Positions 41,501 to 53,500 of a DNA stretch of 64,000 bases are shown here, piece by piece (position 1 is the first letter of the stretch; every line of letters begins with the position of its first letter). Below the pieces are notes generated by a model. It was not told the origin of the DNA. It was given only the letters and a program-made list of their open reading frames with translations, and ran no database searches. The translations under genes and the position numbers were made by a program. Source of the stretch: Uloborus plumipes (lineage: Eukaryota > Arthropoda > Arachnida > Araneae > Uloboridae); NCBI GenBank assembly GCA_038373865.1, contig JAXGGA010003939.1, positions 1 through 64,000 on the forward strand, given 5' to 3'.

Positions 41501-44500
41501 GTCCCCTTTTTGCGTTACTCATTTTTGTTTTCGCAATAATAGTTGTATTTTAAGTCTTTAAATGCTAAGTAAGGAAAAATCAATCTGGGTGGGGCAAAAT
41601 TAAGGCATATGTATATGGGGCACAGGCCCATGGCACCAACGTTTGGAGGGGGGTTTAAATCCATCTAAAGTTTTTTAAATGGAGAAATTTCATACCGCAC
41701 TATGACAAGATAAAGAATACATTTAAAAATACTCTTTCGAAAACTTGAAATCCAAAATATTTTACTACTTCATTATATTGCTTTTATTTGTGTGGGGGGG
41801 GGGGGCAGCACATAAAGCTCGTGCTCAACGTCCTACAAAGTCGTGCCCTGTGTCTAGGTATCACTTTTTCAAAACGTGTATTTAAAACATTTGTTTTTTG
41901 AGAGGAGTAAAAATTACTGCATGTGCTGCGCTTTTTGCAATGATTTTGATAGACTCAATTTTGCTTTTCGCGATATTTTGGCCTTTTCGCAATAAGAGAT
42001 ATATATTCACTCTCTAAATATTAAGTACAAGTCCCTATTTTTGGGGCAATGCATAAGAGAAAAATGGAGATCCTAAATCACATGTCTGCGGATCTTTTTT
42101 CCAAAATGCATTTAAAAATGCATGTTTGAGAATTGAAAGAAACAAATTCATGTTTTATGCTTTTGCTATCATTTTAAGACTTGAAAAACGATGATTCAAT
42201 TATTCTGTGAGGAAAAATTAAACTTAAATACGATACGGTAAAAACGAAATGCTCCCCCCCTCCCCTGATAGAAAATAGAATTTGAGTAAACAGCTCCTTC
42301 TATTAAAGGAAATGTACCCCCCCCCTGGGTTATATCGACACCCTGGTTCAGTAGATATATAAGTTCAAATTTTGGGCATACCTTAAAGTAATTTCAATTT
42401 GCAAAATTTTGGCCAATTAATCAGTAAAATAAGATGATTATAGATAATCGGCAAAATTGCAGAGTTCCAATTACTGCCGATAAATGGATGCCTCTCCCAA
42501 ATTCAAACTCAAAATAAAGAAGAAATCTTAACTCTCTCAATGTAAAAACCTACTAAACCACATTTTCAGAACTTATAAACATGGCACACTCCCGCGTTGA
42601 GAAAAAATTCAATAAACAAACAGCTTCTCACTGCCGAGGAACACAACTCACGTCTTCTTACCCTGTCGTAAACTTCTCGGCCGATTCTAGATACCTTAAA
42701 TTAGAAGTGGCTTTGAGATTAGCGATTATTCGTGTCTCACGAGATGTGACGTCACGGGGCACAAAAAACCCGTATTCTCGGTATCAACTATATTGACGAT
42801 ACAATGAGAGTAGGGCCCCAGCGGAGAAAAAAATCTCATTCTTCAGCAAGGAGTTTGTAATAAATAATTCGATGATACTTTTGAAGTTTTTTCCCCAAAT
42901 TATTTCCAAGTAGTGTAACAAAAGCAATTTAAGGATCTTCATTTGTGCAACCATACCGAATTTTGTCCAATCTGATTTCTTAATTTTACTTGCAGAATTA
43001 ACTTTTTTTTTTTTTGAATTTCATCACTCGTAGCTGAAACTATTGCAGATTAAGAATCCATTCTGCAGCATAGAAAGTTTCATTCGTGTCAAGCACAAAT
43101 ATGCTTTAGAAAGCATTGTAAGTAGTGTCACAGCTTTCGTTGAATGTCCGAAGCCAACGCTAAGTAGTTTGCAATATTGTACAATACAAGTGTTCAGACA
43201 ATTTGTAAGCCAGCCTCCTGACACTTAATCGTCATAATATCATTATATTAATCAGTTCGGGGGTTTTACTTTTTATCAATAATTTTGTGATCGACATTTT
43301 CCTCTCAATTTTGGAATTTTTTCAAAAAGTCTTCGCGTGCCACTGTTACTGCTCTGCCGTGCCACATTGTGGCACGCGTGCCGCGGGTTGGCCACCACTG
43401 AATTAAGAAATCAAACTTTAGAATATAGATACATTTTCCTTAGTTACAAATTTAAGCCTCAGATCATCTCAGCCATTTTAGTACTGCTATCACATTGTCT
43501 CTAGCTTCACAGCTTTCACTGGATGTCCGAGGCTAACGCTAAGTACTTAGCAATATTGTAGTTCAGACAAATTGTAAGCCAGCCTCCTGACACTTAATCG
43601 TCATAAAACCATTATAGTTATCAGTTTAACAGTTTTAATTTTTATCAATGTTTTTGAGATAGACCAGGGGTCTGGCCAGAGGAAATTCGGGTCCGTTAAC
43701 GGACCCTTCACAAAAATACGATCAAGCAAAACGGACCTTTCACAAAAATACTATCGAGCAAAACGGACCCTTCACAAAAATACGATCAAGCAAAACGGAC
43801 CCTTCACAAAATGCTAATCAAACAAACGTGCATTTCACACATGATTCATTCAAAAAGCAAATCTGAAATCAAAATAATGCACAGCATATTTCTGTGTAAA
43901 AGCCCATAACTTTTGGGCCTTTTCTGAAGTTAAAGAAGGGAATCGTTTATCCGCCAACTTTGCGAAAAAAAAAAGTCGGCACTTCCTGCCTGGCCCTGCG
44001 ATGCTCGGGCAAGCAAAAATCTTTAGTGCAAAATGTAGCACTTTTTGTTGGTTTCTTTTCAAGAAATTAACAACTTAAAAAAGGTAGTTGTTTTGCTTTA
44101 ATAGTTCTGCTTGTTTGTTTTATCATATGCAAATCAAAGTGGCTTGCTGTGATGTTGCTGTTATAGATTTCTCTGGAAGTGCAGAGTAAGGATTTTTCTC
44201 CCTGCTATGAACTTAAACATAAAGAAAATATTAATAATAGCAATTATCAGCGGAATGAACTTAGAACTGCAAACAGATAGCTGTGGTGGAGAAAAAATGG
44301 GATTGCTTCTGGGTAGAGCGATCAGCTATTTAAAATTAAAATTATCTCCATCTGACATCTTTGGTGCGATGTTTTGACCTTATTTTTGCAGAAAATTATC
44401 TGTTTTTTTTTTTTTTTTTAATTTCATTTATTTATTTATTTTTTAATGCTTACAAGGGTGGTGTTTTAGTTATATTCAGGAATTATTGTATTTTTGCGCC

Positions 44501-47500
44501 TTTTAATATTAGAAGTCTGGTATTGTTTGTTTTGCTATGTTTCTCTACCGTATTTTTTCCTCCGAATTTTTGACGAATATGTCGGTGATTATTAATGACA
44601 TTCATCATATAAACCTGATGAAATGCAGCTCTAAAATTTTTGACTTTAATAAATTATTAAAAATCGTTTTTATATTTATGATGCTTTCATTTTGAAAAAA
44701 GCGATCTCTGCATCCGATATGGAAATCGAATTTTACTTACTTTTCAAGCTAATTACTCTTTATTAGGAGGCAAATAAATGAAAATTCGCGTTATTTTTTG
44801 CTCAGATCATTATTTTAAATTTTTTAAAGCAAAATTAACTGTTTTTTTATTAGTCTAAATGTTAAACGATCGCTCCATTTTAGTTTTGCATTAATTGTGG
44901 AAACAGACATTATTAATATGTTTACTATAGACCTTTGAAATGCAATTGTGAAGAAAATTCACCAAAAAAAATTATTTTATGTTCCGTTTTTATGCTTTTG
45001 ATGTCACTTGAATGATCACTTTGAAAACTGCAATCTCTTTGCATCCACTACAGGAATCGGACTTTTCGCATTTTTGATATTTAATATGCTTTTTTTAAGA
45101 GGAAAATAAATGAAATTAATTTTTATTTTTTATTAAATTAAAAAAAAAAATTTTTTTGCAATTTTTGTTGCGTTTTTTTTTTTTTTTTCAAAATTGTTTG
45201 ATTTTCACAAAATTGTTTGATTTTTCACAAAATTATTTAGTTTTTCACAAAAAACGGACCCTGTGAAAAATCCTGGACAGACCCCTGTAGACATTTTTTC
45301 CTCAGTTTTAGAATTTTTTCAAAAAGTCTTCGCGTGTCACTGTTATTGCTCTACCGTGTAACATTGTGGCACACGTGCAGCGAGTTGGCCACCCGTTTTA
45401 TAATTGATTTCATTTTTAATCATTTAGTACAAATCGCTTTAAATTTAAGCAAAAATTTGAAGATTTTTGTCAATTTCTTCAGATTCCCTTTATCAAGCCT
45501 TATGTCAATTAAAACTAATGAAGCCTGAAAAATTCAGAATCTATCCGTACCTGGTTCGACTTTAAGTTCATCGCCGTTCAGGAGAAAGAAGCAGGACATA
45601 GATTAATAGAAAGATACTCAGTTTTTAATATAAGTAGATTCGAAGGCACTTTTAACCCTCAATTGTTGAGCAAATCATTGTTAATTAAAAGCTCTGTCAT
45701 CTTTACATAAGAAGTTTTGATGGAGTAGGGCAAAAAAGTGCTTGAGTTAGAGATCTGCTTTAAGTAGAGCATCGTTTAACAGAACCAAAGGTACCAAAGT
45801 TTATCTTCAAAATAAATTCTTTCTTAAAATGTAAATGAAATGCTTTAATGTGGTAAAGTAATTTTGCTCAGTTTTGAAAATTCTGATGCTTATAACTTTT
45901 TTTCTCAGCAAACTACTATGCTATCCAAAGGAACAATGACAACTGATGAATCATTGGACCGCATGAAAGAGATAATTGGCTTGTTACAGGATAAAGAAAG
46001 AGTAAGTTTGGAGAAATATAAGCTTATGGAAATAAAATATAAAGCTTGTTTGGAGGAAATGCACAAGCGTGATGCAAATTTTAAGAGCAGAAATGAGTGC
46101 GCTGAAAAAGAATTAAATGCTTGTAAAGTTAGTATGTTTCGTATTATAAGTCTCCGTTATATTGATTTTGTTTGCATTTTTATTTGTTCATATTATTATT
46201 TTGAAGGGAAACTTTCAATAAGAAATTTTTTCTTGAGCTTAGTTGTATTTTGAAATTAAACTTCTAAATTACTACCTTCTAGAGAAAAAAATATATATAT
46301 GTGCATATATATTTCGTGATAGTTTTCCATTTGGGAAAAATATTATTTAATTAAAACTTCAATAGCTCATTTCATTTTACTTATTATATTATTTATATTT
46401 AGGGCATTCAAAATTGCCTCATTCCTCATGTTTCAATGATTCAACAATGAAACTTGAGTTGTTGACTAAGGAATCAAAACAGACAAAATTCTTTAGTTTA
46501 CCTATCCCTTTTTCGGCTTTCAAGAAAAAAATAAAATAATAAATGTATTAAATATTTATAAGAATTTTTCTACAGATTCATAAGAAAAGCTATGCTACTG
46601 GGATTGCTGTTAAAAACTTTTTGCATTGTAACAAATCAAGTGTTTGATGTCAAAACCAGCTCAAACCTTTAATTTTCATGAAAAATTCCGGTTTTTAGTT
46701 TGATACTTCTTGGAGGAAGCTATCACGCTACACAGCAATCTGGAATGCATTCAGCTCAATTTTAGGTCAAAAACTAGTGATGAAAAAAAAAAAAAATTCC
46801 TTTGAAAAATAATCTTCCATTGGTGAATGTTTTTTCTGTACATTTTTAAAAAGAAGATTGATCTGGTTTTACGGAAGAGTGTGGTAGTTGATACAGAATT
46901 CCTCAAACGTTTTTTTCTGCTCTACAATACGATTAAAGAAACTTTAATAGTGAACAGTGTAATCTACTTCTGTAGAGAGTTAAAAGGTAGTAACTGCAAA
47001 TTTTTCATTTCTTTTTGCATTTTGCCATCTGTTACGCTTTGACTTAATTGTACAAGCTATTTGGTTACTACTAAAAATAAAGTGAGACTGAAAAGTCAAA
47101 TTCCAACATTACCTTTTTTCTGCAGATACTGCCTTTTACCTTCCCACTGCAGTATAGCTTTTAAATGACTGAAACGTGTTACTAAAAACATGTTCTGCAG
47201 TGGGTTCAGACATAAAAAGAACTCTTATTAAGTAACGTGGAAGTGCAAGTGATTGTTGCGAATCTCACTAGGCCTAGTCATCAAAAGAATGATAAATTTC
47301 TTAACGCTACGGAATTTGAAGATTGAAATTAAGTCTGAGCTTGGGCTTCAGTCTAGGGGTCCATATTCAAAATGAAAGTGCCTGTTTGTATGACCTGTTG
47401 TTCCGAAGGAAAAACAAGTGTTTGTGCTATTGAAACCAAGATGTACCTTCTTAATTGTTCAAATAATGTAAACAGATGTTCCATACTTCATGTTCATTGT

Positions 47501-50500
47501 TGTGACTCATTCATCCTTTTGCTGTTTATTGGATCTGTCTGAAGTGTTCAGAATTGGATGGTGTTATGCAAAAAGGAGTTAACCCACACAAACCTGATTT
47601 TGAGATAATGGGCTTTAAAGTCAACAAACTCTGGCAAGAAGCATGGAGCTCTATATCAATATACCAATGATATGTTACCATGAAATGCTGATAGGGCTTA
47701 AATATTTTTGCTTAATGTAGAAAGCAACATATTTTACCATCACAGTTGGATAACTCATTTTTTTATGTTTTGTGGGTTAACTCCTTTTTGCATAACGCCA
47801 TCCAATTATGTTTTAGCTATTAGTACTATTAAGAAACAAAATAAAAAGAAAGGAATGGAATAATAACTATGTGAAATCATATCCATAGTAAGCTTGAAGT
47901 AACAGAAGTTTAGTGTCTGCCCCCCCCCCCCATTGAATTTCCATATTTTAATTGATAATGTCAAGAAAGTTGGACAGATGAAAATTTTTTGGGGTGCCAA
48001 ATATGAAAGATCTGTAAAATTTTAGGAAACATGATAGCTACAAGCGTGTAGTGACTTGCTATTCTGGACTGGTGAGCCGATAGCAATAGTGAAACTGCAG
48101 TATCTGAATGTCATAACCTGTTTGTAGTTACATGCATGTAGTTAGTTGTCTTAACCCAGGGCTCGCATTCCCCCTAAAATTCCTAAATTTCCTAAAAAAT
48201 TTCAGACCTCTTAAAATTCCTAAAATTGTACTAAAAATTTGGGGCATTCCTAAAAAAACTAGAAAATTTACAGGAACTCTTTAGGGGAACTTAAAATACC
48301 TTTCTGAAAGTATTTTGTAGCCAAAAGCGAATTTTCCTCTAGATATTTAGTGGGATAAATAGACATTTTACAAAATTTTTCATTAAAAACGCATTCTTCA
48401 CACTATTTTTAATTTTTGGACAGGCTTAAAATTCTTCCTCTTAAAAACGAACTATTTAATCTTTAAAACAGCTCTTTCACCATTCTAGCTGAATAAAACA
48501 GAACCTGCCTGTGAAAATTTTCGGTTTTTAGTTGTTTCTTACGTTCCTAAGCTCGATTATTTGCGAATTTCGCAATCTGTTTGCATCCGCTTCTATAAAA
48601 CTCGTTCATTTTAGTTTACTGTGCAAATTCACCTCTTGGATATCGATAATTTTATTCTTACCATTAGTTTGCACTTTGCTTAATTTTCTTTTGTTTTTAG
48701 ATTATTTGCAGGCTCATCATTTAATGTCAACCATCGTTTAGTGTCAATCCAAAAATGTGAATCCTGTTGCATCTGAATCAGTTAAAACCATGAGCATTTT
48801 TAAAAAGTATTATCACTTTTTTTGAAACTTTGTTTTCGGTTTAAAAAAGATTTTGAAAAATTAAATGGATTAAAAATGTTGAGAAGGATGTTTGGTATAG
48901 CATTAAAATTCAGGAATCGTGGTATACAACAGATCTAGTAAACTTAGGCAAATGTTCGAAAAATATGTGAATTGTACTAAGCCAATGAGAGAGATATGTA
49001 TATTTATTTTTCTTACTTTAATTTTTTATTCAAAATTACGGCTATTATGTCAATTATAATTATTAATTATTCCTACAGTTCTTTAAAATTTTTGCTCAAC
49101 AGTTTTTTCTTCACCATTTGCATACTTTATCTGCTTTTAAAAATGCATTTACTTATCAGGTCTTATTTATTGAGAGTTTAAGGAAGCATGTATAAAATTA
49201 TAGCCTCAGCTTAATTTGATATTCAGATATGTTTACACTACTTGAAATATCACAATATAATGTATTGTGATATTGCATATATATATAGGGGGCAAGAAGG
49301 CAGAGTTGGAAAGCAAATATATGGGCTTTTGACAATACAATAAATATTACGCTATTCTGGTTTCGAAACAAAGGATTGTTGTGGGTCTTAAGAACTTTAT
49401 GCATAGGAAACTTTTCTGGAAATTAAGAAACTGACGAAAAATATTAACAAGCAGTTTTGTTTTTTTTTTTTAGATAGTCTTAAAACTTTGAAATCAAAGT
49501 GCATTAAGCGCAACTAATAGAATTTATAAAGCTGTGGCATAACTTAATGATATATGTAGAACATTTTACACATTAAGATTTTCTAAAGTTGTCCGGCAAC
49601 GGAAAATCAATTGTTTTTAGTTCCTTACATTACATTTGAAAATATGGGGAAAAAAGAAAATTATTAACTAAAAATTGTTTGGTGATGCAAGCTGGCTTAC
49701 GATTCGTAACATATAACATAACAGGCCACACGGGTAACTTCACGAACTGTTTTACTAGATAAGAAGAAAAATGATGAAGAAAAAACTTTAAAACAAAGTT
49801 ATTGGAAAAAGTGAAAAAAAAAAAAAAATAATAACAATAACAATTCGCAGATTTGTTGAAGTAACAAAAATATTAATGAGTTTAAAGAATGAATATTATC
49901 TCTGGGTCTAGTGAAATAGCGTTTAAAAACTGCTGTAGAAACCTGTTGTAGTTAAACATTATGGAAGTAACTGCTGAACGGAATTAATGTCTGTGGAAGC
50001 TGATCAAATGGAAAAACTCACATATGCCTATCTTTGAAAGTGAAAATTTTGGAAACATGACTGCAAGTTAAAGTGCCTTCTGGCTTATTAGCAGTTATAT
50101 AACATTCAAACATTTTTTTTTAGTTTTGACTCTTTTATTTATTAATTTTTTTTTTGGGCGGAAGTGTTTGAAGGTTGGAAGTTATGCTACAATAAATAAT
50201 ATGCAATTTCAGTTTGTTTTGTCGGGTACTACAGTTAGGAGCCTATTTTTAGTCAAAAAAAAATCGTAAATTACCCCTAAAATTTTGTCAAAATGTTCCT
50301 AAAATTCCCCTAAAATTTTGAAAAAGTCTACTGCGAGCCCTGCTTAACCCCATTTTTATAGCCTAATAACTGAGCTATATTAAAATACCCTTGGTTTTTC
50401 TCTTGGTTACACACTGTTCTGCTTTAAATACATTATTATATGCTTTATAAAAGTTTGCCATAGTTATGCATTCCATCTCTGCTCAAATATATTTCCAGCT

Positions 50501-53500
50501 GTTTTATTTTATTTATTTTTTTTTTTTGTTTGTTTTTTGTTTTTTTTGCAAATTTTTAGGTTGCAAGTGAAGAACTCCGTGAAAAAATGGCAGAAAATGA
50601 AAAATTGCGAAATAAGGTCGAGTCTCTTCAAATAGCTTTACAAAAATCTAAAGAAACAAACGAATTATTTGAAAGAGAACAAAAGGAAATCCGTGTGAAA
50701 TTGGCAGAGTGAGTATGGCTTGACTTTTGCTTTGTTCTGGTAATTATTATTGATGCTAATTAGAATAGATTAGACTTAAATGAGCTTCAAGCTTGAAAAG
50801 AGTTATTCCTTAGTTTTAAAAATACACAACCATTCTTCAGTGCAGTAAAAGAAGCAATGTATAATAATTTTTTTCACATAGTTCTACAACTATTTTCTTG
50901 CCTTAGAGCGAAGAGCTTCCTTTTAAGCCTTAAACACAAGCATTCAATTTTCATGGAACATTCGAGCCTTTCTTACATTTAATTTATTCAAATTATCTCA
51001 GCACAGAGTTAAATATTTATTACTTATTGAGCTGCCATTTTTTATTGAGTCTTTCTCTCCATTTCTGTTTTTTTTTTACTAGAATGCTTTTGTTTATAAA
51101 AGTAAACATAGTTTTAACCATCAGTACAAACAATTATTTGTCTTCTCATGAATAAAAGCAAACTTTTACTCTAATGTTAGTTTCATTGTTTGAGAAAAAG
51201 GTTCCTTCATATGAATAGGTCCCTGAATGGGTAATTACCTAAGTCTCCATTCATAGGAAAAACTATTTCGAGACCTTTTGCAGTATCTCCATTTTGAATA
51301 TTCAAGTTAACAATTTTGTCCTCCGTCATGTGACAGAATTGTAAACTTACTCAGGTATGTGCTACATATATTTTCATTTTAAATAGGTTGGATAAAAATC
51401 TACAACAAAAAAAGGAAAAAGCCAGCAAGGAGTCTGAAAGACTGCAAGAAGAGTTGTTGAAAGCTGAAGAAAAATGTCAGAAAATACAGGGCGAATATGA
51501 AGAAAGATGTAACAAAATGGCTGAAAAATTAGCTGAGACTGAAAAAATGTATAAAAAAAGTAATGAAAAATTACAGTTACTGGAAAAGAAGGAAATATCA
51601 CTGCGGTACGTATTTTCAAATCCTGTTTATTTCAGTGCTGGTAGCATATGCAATATCAGTTTCAAATTATTCTTTCTCCTGCATTAATAACATAGAAATT
51701 TTTATATTCCTACTTTGTAGAAAAATCTCTTTACATTTTACATTTCAGCTTAAATTTTGAATAATTTTTAGAAATATTAGTTATATGTAGTCTTGTTAAG
51801 AGTTAATGGCATAAGGGGAGTAAAATTAAACAATGGTGGCAGAGTTATTCTTTTCTAAAATTGCTGAGACAAAAATAGAAAATCTAAAGGTTGGGTTGTG
51901 ATGCTTCTCTTGCTCTTTTGTCTTTTGCTTATGTATCTGGTCCAAAGCCGTAACCCGACATTCGTTTCGGAGAGGGTTTTACCAAGCATTTTGTTTGATT
52001 TATTTATTTTATTTCTTTGAGAAATCTCTATGACCTGCTCTTATATAGAACTTTGGTAAGACCTCATTTAGAGTATGCTGTTCAGTTTTGGTCTCCTTAT
52101 CTTAAGAAAGATATTAATTTATTGGAAAGGGTACAAAGGAGGGCTACAAGGTTAGTGAATGGATTTTCTAATTTAGACTATGATTCCAGACTTAGAATGC
52201 TTAACATGTATAGTCTTGAGCAAAGGAGAACCAGAGGGGACATGATTCAGTTGTTTAAATTTATCAAAATGAAAGATGTTATAGGGTTACATTTTTGCAC
52301 GGAAAGCAGGACAAGGGGTCATTGTTATAAGCTGTTTAAATCTCAGGCTAACCTGGAAATTCAGAAAAACTACTATTTTAGCAGAGTAGTGGGAACTTGA
52401 AATAGTTTACCGGAAGAGGCGGTAAGGAGCAAGGGAGTAGATAGTTTTAAGAGGGCCATTGATCTTCATTGGGATCTATAATTTGACTAGGACCAGCCCA
52501 GTTGGGCCCAGAGCTTGTTGCTGGTCGTCACATTTGTATTTGTATAAATTTCAATAATTTTTCTTTTTTTTTTTTTTTTTTTTGCAATAACCTATATAAA
52601 TAGGAAGGGGATGGAGTTCTTATAATCTTCTCTACTAATAATAAAGCTGAAAGTTTGTCTCTCTGTCTTTCCTTCTGTCTGTCTGTCTGTCACGCGCGTA
52701 GCGCCAAAACCGTTCGGTCGATTTTCATGCCACTTGGTACAAAATTAGTTTGTAGCATGTAGTTTTGCACCTCGAAGCGATTTTTCGAAAATTCCATTTT
52801 GTTCTTTTTCTATTCGAATTCTTAGCGGAAATTCGATAAAATAGGGAAGAAATATTTTATACACATTTTCAAGTCTTATGTCATTCGAAAGCTTGAAATT
52901 TTCTGCACAAAATGAAGTTTTTTCGAAGTTTCTACGATCATCAGGAGAGCTGTAACAATTGTTTTTAGAATCCCGGAATTCAAGGCTTACCTTCAGTAAA
53001 GCAAGCCAAACGATTCTAAAATGGTTAATGAAATGAATTATTTTATCAACGGAAATCAACTTTTCATGCTGTTACTATGGTTACGTGTTCATACTTATTT
53101 TTGTTTCGTTTTTTTCCAGGGTTGCCAGAAGTAGTATTTTTGATACTACGGTAGTATTTTTTCGGCCCAAATAAGGAGCGTAGTATTTTTCTGGCCACCC
53201 TGTTTCCAATATACTAATGACTTAATTAAAAGATTTGGTGGATTTTTTTTCCATTTTTATAGATTTCGCATTTCAGCAATATTGATTTTGGCAACGTTTA
53301 GAAACAGTAGTAGGAGCGTCTATCGCCCATTTAGCGAGAAAGGGGTACCCAAAGCACAAAGATTAACCAAATATCGTATAAATTGTGACATTGCAACGTT
53401 CTTTTTAAAGTGTTTCATTTCGGAAAATGTATTGTTTTGTTTTTAAAGCTGGGAAAGGAAACTTTCTTCTTCTTTCAAATTTTGGTAAGATTTCTGTTGG

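Larger units (their letters stand above)
36685..43400. mobile_element. 6.7-kb hAT-like composite, TIR CAGGGG(A/T)GGCCAACC
   Basis: Exact 8-bp duplication AATTAAGA (36677-36684, 43401-43408). Left end CAGGGGAGGCCAACC, right end inverted CAGTGGTGGCCAACC; both are followed by a GTGCCAC block. It has been inflated by a nested hAT (38414-41483) and possibly by another layer (about 37822-42814). The interior has diverged direct repeats (gcgatattttgactttatcgcaataa-like at about 38373, 41530 and 41968). No transposase is recognisable. Confidence 0.8.

Noticed and set aside
43700..43810. CRISPR-like direct repeats
   Set aside because: Four 31-bp units are directly tandem without spacers and sit at the end of a hAT element in eukaryotic DNA.
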